From Rhizobium phaseoli (GTDB lineage Bacteria > Pseudomonadota > Alphaproteobacteria > Rhizobiales > Rhizobiaceae), in NCBI RefSeq assembly GCF_003985125.1, contig NZ_ML133568.1, forward strand, positions 1 to 64,000: a DNA stretch of 64,000 bases, read 5' to 3'. The translations under genes and the position numbers were made by a program. Shown one piece after another: positions 27,131-36,608 of the stretch (its first letter is position 1; the number at the start of each line of letters is the position of its first letter). Under the pieces are notes generated by a model. That model made no database searches, had not been told where the DNA came from, and saw only the letters and a list, made by a program, of their open reading frames with translations.

Positions 27131-27925
27131 TCAGCTGCCGGAAGCGATCCTGCGGGCGGCATTGATGGCGCGGCGGGCGCCGGCACGCAGCTGTATGGTC
27201 TCGGCGCCGGCGATGACCAGATCAAAGCCGAACTTCAGCAGTTCGCCGGCCCGCTCGCCATCGCCGGCATAGGCGCAGGCGAATTTGCCGTGGGCGCGGC
27301 AGCGCGCAACCGCGTGCTGCATGGCGCTGTCGATCTCGGCTGCATTCGGCGCCACCTGATCGCCATTCGACAGCGCGATCGAAAGGTCGGCGGGACCGAC
27401 GAAAATGCCGTCGATGCCGGTCACGCCAAGAATGCCGTCGATCGCATCGAGCGCCGCGCGGGTCTCGATCATGGCGATGGCGACGGTGAGGTCGTTGGCA
27501 GTCTTCAGATAGGCGTCGGCCGACAGGCCGCTATGGTTCAGCGCCAGGGACGGTCCCCAGCTGCGCTCGCCGAGGGGCGGATATTTCGTGGTCCGGACCA
27601 GGGCTCGCGCATCCTCGGCCGAATTGATCATCGGCGCGATGATGCCGGAGGCCCCGGCATCGAGCAGCCGCGAGGCGGAGGCGAAATCGCCGACCGGAAT
27701 GCGCGCGATGGCCGGCTTGCCGGCAAGACGCGCCTGAGCAACGGCATTTGCCGCCGACTGCATGTCCCACATGCCATGCTGCATATCCAGCACGACGGCA
27801 TCGAAAGCTTCCTGCGCCAGATGGTTGACGAGCATCGCGTCGGGGATGCCGACCCAGGCCGAGATCATGCCGCCCTGGTGTTTCCTGATACGGTCGGCAA
27901 AACCGTCGATTTCAGCTGCGCTCAT
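27131..27925 (-). CDS. HpcH/HpaI-family aldolase
   Basis: A 264-residue class II pyruvate aldolase-like TIM barrel (HpcH/HpaI; relatives cleave 2-keto-3-deoxy sugar acids or 4-hydroxy-2-oxo acids). Landmarks: LDMQHGMWD, PIARIPVGD-like segment (PAIARIPVGD), ASGIIAPMINSAEDARALV with the metal region, AMIETRAALDAIDGI (the metal-binding Glu) and DGIFVGPADLSIALSN (metal Asp). GAGGAGAATGGC fixes the ATG at 27925. Stands alone. Confidence 0.88.
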   Translation of the reverse strand: MSAAEIDGFADRIRKHQGGMISAWVGIPDAMLVNHLAQEAFDAVVLDMQHGMWDMQSAANAVAQARLAGKPAIARIPVGDFASASRLLDAGASGIIAPMINSAEDARALVRTTKYPPLGERSWGPSLALNHSGLSADAYLKTANDLTVAIAMIETRAALDAIDGILGVTGIDGIFVGPADLSIALSNGDQVAPNAAEIDSAMQHAVARCRAHGKFACAYAGDGERAGELLKFGFDLVIAGAETIQLRAGARRAINAARRIASGS

Positions 27926-27987
27926 GCCATTCTCCTCATTTCGACAGGCCGCCAGCGGCCGGATTGCCGCCAAACGGCAGCAGCCAT

Positions 27988-28191
27988 TCATCCTCTGCGG
28001 CGAAGCCGCGAGATGATGACCATCATGACGATGCCCGCGACCGCCAGAATGGCGCCCCAGAGCACCCAGATCTTTTGGGCAATCATGAAACTCGACGCCG
28101 GATAGGGAAAATAGCCACTTCCCTGGCCGATCCAGATCAGTCCGAAGATGATCATAAACACTCCGAGAACATATCCGATCGTTCGCCACAT
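27988..28191 (-). CDS. Small membrane protein, two TM segments
   Basis: A 67-residue hypothetical protein with two hydrophobic segments (about 4-22 and 40-60), a PYPASSF loop between them and a basic C-terminus (SRLRRRG). Similar short proteins occur widely in proteobacteria, to my recollection. Function unknown. Start ATG at 28191. Confidence 0.65.
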   Translation of the reverse strand: MWRTIGYVLGVFMIIFGLIWIGQGSGYFPYPASSFMIAQKIWVLWGAILAVAGIVMMVIISRLRRRG

Positions 28192-28772
28192 GCTTCAGCC
28201 GCCTTCGCTATCGATTCGCCCCACAATGTCGATCACCATCGCCGATGACAAGGCTTCTCCTGGGCACAAACGTCGGCGTTGAGGCGTGGTGAGCCGCAAG
28301 GCTGCTGCTAGCCACCAGATCGGCGGGCATCCATGTGGCGCTTTTGAAATCCCGATATAGACCAGGAGAAGGAAAGACACCCGCTGACTTACCGAATTCC
28401 CTCTCTATGACTCATGTTGCATAGATCGCTAGCAAGCCACGATCCAGTACGGGAGGAAGAACTCCATCGAATCTCGCAAATCCGAAGGAATCACAACTCG
28501 CTGAAATCGCTCAATTCTTTTTGAGGCAGCCTCTCATGTGCTTCAGCAACCCAGCCATGGTCATAGTGATTATTGCTGTACGCCCAATGACTGACTTTAG
28601 ATTTGGGAAAATATCAATCACTATGAGCCGCGTACAATCCCAACGAACGAGTCCAAGGCCGAGCCATATTGCTTGGCGTTTCTTTGGTCTCTGATGATGT
28701 TGCGCGCGAATTCTGCTGGGTAGAGCACGCCGGACATTGCCGTGCTGGAGTTTCGATGAAAAAGGTGGCGCC
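28192..28772. other. 581-bp gene-poor, lower-GC stretch
   Basis: No convincing gene. Base composition is clearly poorer in GC than in the neighbours and the strong codon bias of the host is absent. On the minus strand 28621-28740 there is a protein-like tail without a proper start that could be a gene fragment, but I cannot name it. Together with the methyltransferase gene that follows, this looks like acquired DNA. Confidence 0.5.
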
Positions 28773-29705
28773 ATGACCCATATTGCACTTCGCTCCCTCG
28801 CCAAGGGAGTGGGTTCCTTTGTCCTTCCGCAACTGCGAAATACGCACGTAGAAGGGGGCACTGCTTCTGCGCGCCACTGTTATGACCTTTTCTTTCGCCA
28901 CTACGGTCACTTAGCGCCTTGGCTGAACGGCAAAAGACCTGAAGTATTGGTCGAGGTCGGTCCCGGAAGTTCGCTTGGCGTTGGGCTTGCCGCACTGCTT
29001 GCGGGCGTTGACACGTACATCGGGCTGGATTTGCAAGACCATCGGAGCATCGAGCACGATCTTGAAGTCCTGGACGGTTTGATTGAACTCTTCGGCGAGC
29101 GGGCCGCATTTTGGGATAACACCGTATCGGGCGACATCTTTTTTCCACCGTCCCCGACGAACTTCGCCTGGGATCGGATAGATGGGATCGTGCAACAGCG
29201 CCTCAGTGCGGAGGCAATCGACGCGCTGAAAGCGGACCTCGTGAATGGCAGCGAACGATTAAAGTTCGTCGCACCATGGACCGATTTCAACGTACTGCAG
29301 GCGGGTGTGGCGGACTGGCTGATGACGCATTCAGTCATGGAGCACGTGGACAACCTCGTTGATACCTATATCGCTATTGCCCGGTGGCTGAAGCCGGGAG
29401 GGTTTGCGACGCACCTGATCGACTTCCAATCTCACGGTCTGTCAAGCGACTGGAATGGGCACTGGGTTTTGAGCGCGCCCACATGGACGATGATGCGTGG
29501 ACGACGACCCTACCTGATAAATCGGAAGTGGCGCAGCCATCACATCAATCTGATGCAGGAGAGCGGCTTCGAAATCCTTGCGGAACTCCAGTACATCCGT
29601 ACGGACGGACTAGGACGGAAGGAATTTCGAGCGCCGTTCACGTCAATGCCAAATGGTGATGAAAAAGTTGCGATGAGTTTCTTTGTGACGAGAAAAATCG
29701 GCTAA
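28773..29705 (+). CDS. SAM-dependent methyltransferase (lower GC, probable acquisition)
   Basis: A 310-residue class I methyltransferase. Motif I is LVEVGPGSSLGVGLAALL (about 56-73), followed by an acidic YIGLDLQDH and the post-motif MTHSVMEHVDNLVDTYIAIARWLKPGG typical of a methyltransferase-11-like fold. The ATG at 28773 is preceded by AAAGGTGGCG. Codon usage and GC differ from the flanking genes (more A/T in third positions), suggesting transfer. Substrate unknown; surface-polysaccharide or Nod-factor-type modification would be a guess. Confidence 0.8.
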   Translation: MTHIALRSLAKGVGSFVLPQLRNTHVEGGTASARHCYDLFFRHYGHLAPWLNGKRPEVLVEVGPGSSLGVGLAALLAGVDTYIGLDLQDHRSIEHDLEVLDGLIELFGERAAFWDNTVSGDIFFPPSPTNFAWDRIDGIVQQRLSAEAIDALKADLVNGSERLKFVAPWTDFNVLQAGVADWLMTHSVMEHVDNLVDTYIAIARWLKPGGFATHLIDFQSHGLSSDWNGHWVLSAPTWTMMRGRRPYLINRKWRSHHINLMQESGFEILAELQYIRTDGLGRKEFRAPFTSMPNGDEKVAMSFFVTRKIG

Positions 29706-29829
29706 GAGTCGGACTCGAAACGGCTTCAACTATATCCATGCCTTGCGGGGGCGTCTGGCGAGCATGCGGATGTGGCGATGGTTATCCGGGATAACCGCCG
29801 TCATAGCCTTTCCGCCATGCGGCGCGGCT

Positions 29830-30735
29830 CTAGCCGACCTTCCCCGCCTCATCCGACAGCCAGGTACTGAGCCTCTCGCTGTGGACGTTTGGAGATCGCG
29901 GCGGCACCAGCCAGTAACCCCGGTCTTGCGCCTCCAGTGGCGGGCCGGCTTCCAGCAGCATGCCTGCCGAAAGCAGTGTATCGACGAGCCCCATCCAGCC
30001 GAGCGCCACGCCCTGCTCGCTCAGCGCGGACTGAACGACCAATGAATAGGTGTTGAAACTAATATCACCGCGGCCGGCATGGGCGTCGCGCAGCATGGAG
30101 AATTCGGCAAAATAGGTGCGCCAGTCGAACCAGGGCGATGGCAGCGGCGCATCGAGATGGATCAGCCTCGCTCCGGCCAATTGCCTTGGATCGTCGAAGG
30201 GTCCGTTGCGATCGAGGAATCCCTGCGTGCAGACGGGCACGACCTTCTCCGGCAACAGAAGGGTGCCGACAGCGCCGAACTCCGCCCGCGTACCGAAAGC
30301 GACCGCGACATCGGCGTCGTCGCGAAATCCGGCTGCAAGCCTCTGCGTCGCGACGATCTGTATGTCGGTTTCCGGATGCAGACGTCGAAAACCATCCATG
30401 CGGGGGATCAGCCAAAGTGCCGAGAACGCATAGTCGGTTCTCAGCCTGACGACCGGCCTCTGGGCCTCGGCACGGAAACTGCGGGCGAGCGCATCGATGT
30501 CGCCGACCGCCTTGGCTGCGACCTCCAGAAGCCGCTCGCCTTCCGCGGTCAATACGACGCCGCGATGCTGACGGCGCACCAGGCTGACACCGAACTGTTC
30601 CTCCAGCCGGCGGATCTGATAGCTGACGGCCGGCTGGGTCAGCCCGAGAAGCGTTGCAGCCGCCGAAAAACTCCCGAGCCGCGCAACCTCGACGAACAGG
30701 CGCATCCATCCGAGCTCAGGTGGGTGATCTGACAT
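29830..30735 (-). CDS. LysR-family regulator divergent from choline-sulfatase
   Basis: A 301-residue LysR regulator. HTH at about 17-40: SFSAAATLLGLTQPAVSYQI; then the substrate-binding domain beginning near VRLRTDYAFSALWLIPR. GcvA-like in style. It is divergent from the betC-like gene with 95 bp between; such LysR genes next to choline-sulfatase are annotated as choline-sulfate utilisation regulators. Control of the sulfatase gene is likely by position; the palindrome at 30765-30780 is a candidate binding site. Confidence 0.88.
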   Translation of the reverse strand: MSDHPPELGWMRLFVEVARLGSFSAAATLLGLTQPAVSYQIRRLEEQFGVSLVRRQHRGVVLTAEGERLLEVAAKAVGDIDALARSFRAEAQRPVVRLRTDYAFSALWLIPRMDGFRRLHPETDIQIVATQRLAAGFRDDADVAVAFGTRAEFGAVGTLLLPEKVVPVCTQGFLDRNGPFDDPRQLAGARLIHLDAPLPSPWFDWRTYFAEFSMLRDAHAGRGDISFNTYSLVVQSALSEQGVALGWMGLVDTLLSAGMLLEAGPPLEAQDRGYWLVPPRSPNVHSERLSTWLSDEAGKVG

Positions 30736-30764
30736 AAAAATACCTTTGAGCAGCTATCGAAAAA

Positions 30765-30780
30765 AGCTGTCTTTACAGCT
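30765..30780. promoter_or_regulatory. Palindrome between LysR and betC genes
   Basis: AGCTGT-cttt-ACAGCT is a perfect inverted repeat centred in the 95-bp divergent region, with a further AGCAGCT half just upstream (30750-30756). The position and symmetry fit a LysR-type site. Confidence 0.45.
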
Positions 30781-30830
30781 CTCATAATAGGCGTTTCAAT
30801 AAAATCCTCAAATAGCAAAAGGCAATTGAC

Positions 30831-32345
30831 ATGGCGCGCCCGAACATCCTCATCCTGATGGTGGACCAGTTGAACGGAACCTTCTTTCCCGATGGTCCCG
30901 CCGATTTTCTTCACGCGCCGCACCTGAAATCACTGGCCGGCCGCTCCGTGCGTTTCGCCAATACCTATACGGCAAGCCCGCTCTGCGCGCCGGCGCGAGC
31001 CTCCTTCATGTCCGGGCAATTGCCGAGCCGGACGCGCGTCTACGACAATGCGGCGGAATTTGCCTCCGATATCCCGACCTATGCGCATCATCTGCGCGCG
31101 GCCGGATATCAGACGGCGCTGTCCGGCAAGATGCATTTCGTCGGTCCCGACCAGCTTCACGGCTTCGAGGAACGCCTGACGACGGATATTTACCCCGCCG
31201 ATTTCGGCTGGACGCCCGATTATACCAAGCCCGGCGAGCGCATCGACTGGTGGTACCACAATCTCGGTTCGGTGACCGGCGCCGGCATTGCCGAGATCAC
31301 CAATCAGATGGAATATGACGACGAGGTCGCCTATCACGCCACCCGCAAGCTCTTCGATCTCTCGCGCGGCCATGATGAGCGTCCCTGGTGCCTGACCGTC
31401 AGCTTCACCCATCCGCACGATCCCTATGTCGCACGCCGCAAATTTTGGGATCTCTATGAGGACTGTCCGGCCCTCGACCCGGCCGTAGCGCCGATCCCTT
31501 TCGAGCAGCAGGACCCTCATTCTCAGCGCTTGATGAAAGCCTGCGAGCACGATGCTTTCGACATCAGCAGCGATCAGATCAGGCGGGCAAGACGCGGCTA
31601 TTTCGCCAATATCTCCTATGTCGACGAGAAGATCGGCGAGCTTCTCGACGTCCTGGAACGCAGCCGCATGGCCGAGAACACCGTCATCCTCTTCGTGTCC
31701 GACCATGGCGACATGCTTGGCGATCGCGGTCTCTGGTTCAAGATGAACTTCTTCGAAGGATCGTCCCGGGTGCCGCTGATGATCGCAGCCCCCGGCTGGA
31801 CGCCGAAGCGCATCGATCAACCCGTCTCGACCCTTGATGTGACGCCGACGCTCGCCGGTCTTGCCGGCATCGATATCGCGTCGTTGAAGCCGTGGACCGA
31901 AGGCCAGGATCTCGCAGCCCTTGTGAAGGGCATCGGCAGCCGCGGCCCGGTACCGATGGAATATGCCGCGGAAGGCTCCGAGGCGCCGCTCGTCTGCTTG
32001 AGGGACGGGCGCTACAAGCTCTCGCTCTGCGAAAAGGACCCGCCGATGCTGTTCGATCTCGAGGCCGATCCGCAGGAGCGCGCAAATCTGGCAGCCGACC
32101 CGGCGCATGCCGACATTCTGGCACGGCTTGCCGAGCAGGCCAGCCGGCGCTGGAACCTTGCCGCTTTCGACGCGGCCGTGCGCGAAAGCCAGGCCCGCCG
32201 CTGGGTGGTCTACGCAGCGCTGCGCAACGGCGCCTACTATCCATGGGACTATCAGCCGCTGCAGAAAGCATCGGAGCGTTATATGCGCAACCACATGGAT
32301 CTGAACGTCCTAGAGGAAAACCAGCGGTTCCCGCGCCAGGAATAA
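30831..32345 (+). CDS. betC: Choline-sulfatase
   Basis: A 504-residue type I sulfatase that hydrolyses choline-O-sulfate to choline and sulfate. The formylglycine motif C52-A-P54-A-R56 (SPLCAPARASFMSG) is intact; metal ligands lie in LILMVDQLNG and FVSDHGDMLGDRGLW. The C-terminal choline-sulfatase cap with YYPWDYQP and the final MDLNVLEENQRFPR is characteristic. No signal peptide, as for the cytoplasmic S. meliloti BetC. Unlike S. meliloti, betI/betB/betA are not adjacent here. Confidence 0.93.
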   Translation: MARPNILILMVDQLNGTFFPDGPADFLHAPHLKSLAGRSVRFANTYTASPLCAPARASFMSGQLPSRTRVYDNAAEFASDIPTYAHHLRAAGYQTALSGKMHFVGPDQLHGFEERLTTDIYPADFGWTPDYTKPGERIDWWYHNLGSVTGAGIAEITNQMEYDDEVAYHATRKLFDLSRGHDERPWCLTVSFTHPHDPYVARRKFWDLYEDCPALDPAVAPIPFEQQDPHSQRLMKACEHDAFDISSDQIRRARRGYFANISYVDEKIGELLDVLERSRMAENTVILFVSDHGDMLGDRGLWFKMNFFEGSSRVPLMIAAPGWTPKRIDQPVSTLDVTPTLAGLAGIDIASLKPWTEGQDLAALVKGIGSRGPVPMEYAAEGSEAPLVCLRDGRYKLSLCEKDPPMLFDLEADPQERANLAADPAHADILARLAEQASRRWNLAAFDAAVRESQARRWVVYAALRNGAYYPWDYQPLQKASERYMRNHMDLNVLEENQRFPRQE

Positions 32346-32360
32346 CGGCAGCGCTTCGGT

Positions 32361-33221
32361 TCAAGCCGTCCGGCGCGCCGGCGCCCCACGCAGAAAATCC
32401 TCGATGAAGGTCTTTTGCAGCAGGATGCCGTCCCATTCTTCGGCGAAGAAGGGCGAATCATAGATCAGCGTGAAGGGACCGCCGTAACCGGCCCTTTCGC
32501 ACATCTCCAGGCACTTGTAGTAATCGTCTGCATCAAGGCCGCCGGCATTGTAATCGGCCTTGGCGTGGCAGATTTCCGCCCGGCCCATGATGTCGGCCAG
32601 GCCCGCATATTTCGCGGGCGCCGACCAGTTGCCGAGGTCACCGTTGAGCCCGACCTTGCCATCCAGCCGGTCGAGCAGCCAGTTCATCTCGACCGGCGAC
32701 GGAAGCAAGTCGAACCAGTTCTCGACGACGACGCGCACGCCGCTGCCTTCCGCCCTGTCGGCCAGCCAACTCAGGTGACGGGTGGCCCGGCCAAGATTCT
32801 CCTCGGTCGGCTTCTGTTTGCCGGCGACGACGCGCATTCTCTGCGCTCCAAGGGCCGCGGCAATGCCGATCCACTCCGCCATCCAACCGATGTCGCGCTC
32901 GGCCGTCCCGGCATGACTGGGATCGCCATCCTCGACGAGCAGCGTCTGGAACAGCACGTTCGACGCCGTCATCCCATCCCTGAGTTCACTGAGATAGGCG
33001 GCATCGAGGCTCGGCAGATGGAAGGAACAGATTTCCAGCCGGTTGATGCCGCGCGCCGCCAGCATCGCCGGCACGTCGATCAGCGTCGCGCCGCCGGGGC
33101 CGTAGGGCTCCTTCGGCGCCGCGCTTTTGTCGGGATCGGGGCTATAGGCGTGGACCGCACCGAGCAAGCGATGCAACGACCATGTCGAAACCGCGAAGCG
33201 TCCGTTTTGCAAAAGCTGCAT
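32361..33221 (-). CDS. Sugar phosphate isomerase/epimerase-like TIM barrel
   Basis: A 286-residue xylose-isomerase-like TIM-barrel protein (AP-endonuclease 2 superfamily). Metal-site segments: VVVENWFD (Glu), GLNGDLGNW (Asp), ICHAKADYN (His) and FTLIYDSPFF. Start ATG at 33221 follows AGGAGGACGGCAG at ideal spacing; longer starts are not needed. It is 65 bp downstream of the amidase gene and on the same strand, so the two may be co-transcribed. Substrate unknown. Confidence 0.82.
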   Translation of the reverse strand: MQLLQNGRFAVSTWSLHRLLGAVHAYSPDPDKSAAPKEPYGPGGATLIDVPAMLAARGINRLEICSFHLPSLDAAYLSELRDGMTASNVLFQTLLVEDGDPSHAGTAERDIGWMAEWIGIAAALGAQRMRVVAGKQKPTEENLGRATRHLSWLADRAEGSGVRVVVENWFDLLPSPVEMNWLLDRLDGKVGLNGDLGNWSAPAKYAGLADIMGRAEICHAKADYNAGGLDADDYYKCLEMCERAGYGGPFTLIYDSPFFAEEWDGILLQKTFIEDFLRGAPARRTA

Positions 33222-33286
33222 CTGCCGTCCTCCTGGATCTCCTGATGCCATCAATGGCAATAAACGCCCGACGGTTCAATTGTCGA

Positions 33287-34657
33287 TCAGGCGAAATCGC
33301 CTCGGATGACCGACTCGGCGGCGAGTGCTGCCCCGAGCAGCGCCCCGTCGCGGCGCGCCGTTGCCGACAACAGCAGGCCGACCGGCATGCCGGCCTCGCC
33401 GGTGCCGCAAGGGACGGAGACGCCGCACCAGTCGAGGAAATTGCCGAACATGGTGTTGCGCAGCGTCTTGTTGTTCGTGGCGAAGAAGAGCTCGTCATCC
33501 TGTTCCAGCGGCGCGATCGGCGGCGCCACATGGGCGACGGTCGGAAAGGCGATCAGGCGATCGCCGACGAAGCGGTCGACATCGGCGATCAGCCGGCTGC
33601 GCGCTTCGAGGAGCGCCATGTAGTGTGGCGCCGTCGTCCTCGCTCCCAAGCGGGTGCGCATGACGACGCGATGATCCATACGATCCGCTTCCGGCCCTGC
33701 CAGCCGTTCCTGATGAAGGGCATAGGCTTGCGCCGTCACCAACGGGCCGTACTTCGTCAAGAGATCAATGATCCCGTCGAAAGCCGGGATGGTGATGCGT
33801 GAAATCCGGACACCCGCCCTTTGAAGGCGCTCCAGGGCCGCTTCGAACGCCGCGACAACACCCGGCTCGGCCCCATCGAAGACGATGTTTTCAGGCACGA
33901 GCAATTCCTGCGCCTGCAAGGACTGCTCAGCGACCTCGGGCGCCGTCAGGCCGCGCATCGCCGCATCGATCCAGGCCGCATCCTTGACGGTGCGGCAGAG
34001 CGGCCCCAACGAATCCAGGCTTTTTGCCAGCGGATAGACACCGTCCATCGCATAGCGGCCCCGGGTCGCCTTGTAGCCGACGATGCCGTTGAAGGCAGCG
34101 GGAATGCGCACCGACCCACCGGTATCCGTGCCCATCGCGACCGGTACGAGTCCAGCGGCGACCGCAACGCCGGCGCCGGATGAGGAGCCGCCGGGGATGC
34201 GCGGGCGATCGGAGCTTCGCGGATTGACCGGCGTGCCGTAGTGCGGATTGATGCCGAGGCCGGAGAAGGCGAACTCGCTCATATTGGTGCGGCCGCCGGC
34301 GATCATGCCGGCACTCTTCAGCAAAGCGACGACGGCCGCATCCCGCTCGGCCGGCGCATCTCCTGCCAGGACGCGCGACCCCGCCGTGGTCGTCACACCT
34401 TCGATATCGAAAAGATCTTTCCAGGCGATCGGAATACCGTCCAGCAGTCCGAGCGAGCGCCCTTGCCGCAGCCGTTCGGAAGACGCGCGCGCTTCTTCCA
34501 TCGCCCGGTCTTCAAGCAGCGTGGTGAAAACGGCCTTATCGGCGTAATTCACAATGCCGTCGAAGACGGCCTCGGCCACATCGACCGGATCGGCTGCGCC
34601 GCTCTGAATGAGGACGGAAAGCTGGGCGACCGACATGGCGCCGAAGGATTTGCTCAT
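33287..34657 (-). CDS. Amidase-signature hydrolase
   Basis: A 456-residue amidase-signature enzyme with the Ser-cisSer-Lys triad: K80 (IAWKDLF), a Ser in GGSSSGAG (158-160) and S182 (GTDTGGSVRIP). Related to GatA and to catabolic amidases such as AtzF. No gatB/gatC neighbours, so it is a stand-alone catabolic amidase. The upstream 235 bp hold no other gene. Confidence 0.9.
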   Translation of the reverse strand: MSKSFGAMSVAQLSVLIQSGAADPVDVAEAVFDGIVNYADKAVFTTLLEDRAMEEARASSERLRQGRSLGLLDGIPIAWKDLFDIEGVTTTAGSRVLAGDAPAERDAAVVALLKSAGMIAGGRTNMSEFAFSGLGINPHYGTPVNPRSSDRPRIPGGSSSGAGVAVAAGLVPVAMGTDTGGSVRIPAAFNGIVGYKATRGRYAMDGVYPLAKSLDSLGPLCRTVKDAAWIDAAMRGLTAPEVAEQSLQAQELLVPENIVFDGAEPGVVAAFEAALERLQRAGVRISRITIPAFDGIIDLLTKYGPLVTAQAYALHQERLAGPEADRMDHRVVMRTRLGARTTAPHYMALLEARSRLIADVDRFVGDRLIAFPTVAHVAPPIAPLEQDDELFFATNNKTLRNTMFGNFLDWCGVSVPCGTGEAGMPVGLLLSATARRDGALLGAALAAESVIRGDFA

Positions 34658-34892
34658 GGGACCATCCAGACGAACTATCTCTCCGGATTACCGCGGATCA
34701 TTTCGATGAGCCAGAGCTTCACAATATTTTGCATTCATTAGTTCGATTTTTTGAACACTGCGTTTGCGGATCGCCCCTTCAATTGCCGCGATTGAAGACA
34801 CACATGATGCTCGCATTTGGAGTGGGATTCGGCGCGAGGGTGAGGGTTTGCTCCCGGGACGCTGCTTCGCATGTGTTGCAGGAGTAATTAGA

Positions 34893-35207
34893 ATGACAGA
34901 TTGTGAAACTCTAAACCGTCGCCTGGACATGGTGACCGTCCATGTGAAAGAGGACGAAATCGCCGGCGCCGGCGAGCGCGATTATGCCGAACATGTCAGC
35001 GCCCAGAAACTGTCGGGCTTTGAGCGCATTGTCGTTGTCGGCGCATTGCTTGTCTTGAGCTTTGCGGGTTTTGCCGCATATTCTTCCGGCAATACCGATC
35101 CGATGACGACATCGGCGATTGCCGCCCCCGCCGGCGACAACACGCCGCATCATCAGCCTTACGGCCATTGCCGCGAGAGCAGCCCTTACGCTGAAAGGGT
35201 CTGCTGA
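34893..35207 (+). CDS. Hypothetical protein with one TM segment
   Basis: A 104-residue protein with an acidic N-terminal half (HVKEDEIAGAGERDYAEHV) and one membrane segment at about 49-65 (IVVVGALLVLSFAGFAA), then a short Ser/Ala/Pro-rich outer tail ending HCRESSPYAERVC. CAGGAGTAATTAGA precedes the ATG at 34893. Function unknown. Confidence 0.65.
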   Translation: MTDCETLNRRLDMVTVHVKEDEIAGAGERDYAEHVSAQKLSGFERIVVVGALLVLSFAGFAAYSSGNTDPMTTSAIAAPAGDNTPHHQPYGHCRESSPYAERVC

Positions 35208-35298
35208 CGGCAAGCGAGTTTGCCGGGCAGAAAAGTTTCGCCGGGCATGGAACCCCTTGGCCCAGGCTGCAAAGACAGCAGGAAAAGGGAGAAGGACC

Positions 35299-35736
35299 AT
35301 GGCCGGTGATATCGACTTTAACCTCGACCGCTTCGTCGAAGCCCAGAACGGCATCTATCAACAGGCGCTCTCCGAGCTGCAAGCCGGGCGCAAGACATCC
35401 CACTGGATGTGGTTCATCTTCCCGCAGATATCAGGTCTCGGCACGTCGGCGATGGCGCAAAAATATGCGATCCGTTCGGCCGAGGAAGCCGCCGCCTATC
35501 TCGCCCACCCCATTCTTTCAGGCCGGCTTCTACGCTGCGTCGAGGCGATTTTATCGGTCGACGGTCGATCGGCGCACGACATCCTCGGCTCGCCGGACGA
35601 TCTCAAACTGCGCTCATCGATGACCTTATTTGCCGCAATCAGCGATCACGGTTCGCCTTTCCATCGGGCGATCGAGCGCTTTTATCAGGGAAAATTCGAC
35701 GAACGGACGATGGAAATCCTCAGCGCCAGCGACTAG
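35299..35736 (+). CDS. DUF1810 family protein
   Basis: A 145-residue DUF1810 protein (calpastatin-like name in databases). Diagnostic segments: DRFVEAQNGIYQQALSEL, KTSHWMWFIFPQISGLG and LRSSMTLFAAI. Function unknown; a macrodomain/ADP-ribose-type role has been suggested for distant members. The ATG at 35299 follows AAAGGGAGAAGGACC. Converges on the small coiled-coil gene with a 17-bp overlap. Confidence 0.85.
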   Translation: MAGDIDFNLDRFVEAQNGIYQQALSELQAGRKTSHWMWFIFPQISGLGTSAMAQKYAIRSAEEAAAYLAHPILSGRLLRCVEAILSVDGRSAHDILGSPDDLKLRSSMTLFAAISDHGSPFHRAIERFYQGKFDERTMEILSASD

Positions 35737-35914
35737 CCGGCCTGTTCTCCAGCGCGGCGATCTCGTCGGAGACCTCGCTCAATCGCTGACGGAGATCGCT
35801 GTTGGTGCCGTCATCGACCTCTTCCTCGCCGAAACAATAGCGCGCATCGTGAAGCTCCAGCTTGGCTTCGAGCTCGGCGCGTTTGGCATATAGGCGCTTG
35901 AGATAGACGTTCAT
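35720..35914 (-). CDS. Small coiled-coil protein
   Basis: A 64-residue acidic, helical protein (RLYAKRAELEAKLELHDARY; LRQRLSEVSDEIAALENR) with heptad-like spacing, probably a short coiled coil. The ATG at 35914 has GGAGG five bases before it; a GTG at 35926 is the alternative. Overlaps the end of the DUF1810 gene. Function unknown. Confidence 0.55.
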   Translation of the reverse strand: MNVYLKRLYAKRAELEAKLELHDARYCFGEEEVDDGTNSDLRQRLSEVSDEIAALENRPASRWR

Positions 35915-35980
35915 CTCTGCCTCCACATCGCCCCTCCGGTGATGGAAAAACGGCAGGGAGGCGGTAAGGTTCCCCGGAGG

Positions 35981-36601
35981 TCAGGTGAAAGAGGCGATCG
36001 CCGCTCTGCAGGCCTTGGCGAAATGACCGCAACAGCTGGCCGCACCCATCGCCTGGCGACTGACGCGCGCGCCCTCCAGCAGCAGCGTCAGCGTATCGGC
36101 AAGAAGTTGCGGTTCGCGCGCACCGGCCGCCGAACAGAGCGCCGCCAGACGATCCCGCTGTTCGGCCTTGTGCCGCTCGATCATCTCGTGGGCAGGATGG
36201 CCCTCGCCCTTGAGTTCGATGGCGGCATTGGCGAGATCGCAGCCTGCGGGCTCGCCGTTCAGACACTGGGCCCGCATCTCGACCCAGGCATCCAGCTGGG
36301 CGCCGGGATTGCCGGGATGGGCCGCCTCCAGATCCCGCCAGATGGCATCCGCCTTTTCGGAGGCGCGGCGCAGCGTCTCGCAGACGAGCTCGTCCTTCGA
36401 GCCGAAATGCCGGTAAAGCGTCATCTTGTTGGTCGACGCGGCATCGGCGATGGCATCGACGCCGATGCCGCGAATGCCGTGCTCGCGGAAAAGCTCCGAG
36501 GCGGTCGAGACGATACGCTCCCGCGGCGGGATGCGATCTTCTGGGGCTGCGGAGATTTCATTCGAAGTTTCTGATTTTTTTGCGGACGAAGTCCTTGACA
36601 T
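35981..36601 (-). CDS. TetR/AcrR-family repressor
   Basis: A 206-residue TetR regulator. HTH domain about 28-75 with GIGVDAIADAASTNKMTLYRHF; the C-terminal ligand domain includes CLNGEPAGCDLANAAIEL, where two Cys occur, and LLEGARVSRQ. ATG at 36601; the TTG at 36604 is also in frame. It is divergent from a small gene at 36730 and a set of palindromes lies between them, so autoregulation and control of that gene are likely. Confidence 0.9.
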   Translation of the reverse strand: MSRTSSAKKSETSNEISAAPEDRIPPRERIVSTASELFREHGIRGIGVDAIADAASTNKMTLYRHFGSKDELVCETLRRASEKADAIWRDLEAAHPGNPGAQLDAWVEMRAQCLNGEPAGCDLANAAIELKGEGHPAHEMIERHKAEQRDRLAALCSAAGAREPQLLADTLTLLLEGARVSRQAMGAASCCGHFAKACRAAIASFT

Positions 36602-36608
36602 CAATGTG

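Noticed and set aside
28621..28740. Protein-like minus-strand tail in the lower-GC stretch.
   Set aside because: No start codon with an SD and no family I recognise; kept only as a possible fragment inside the gene-poor region.
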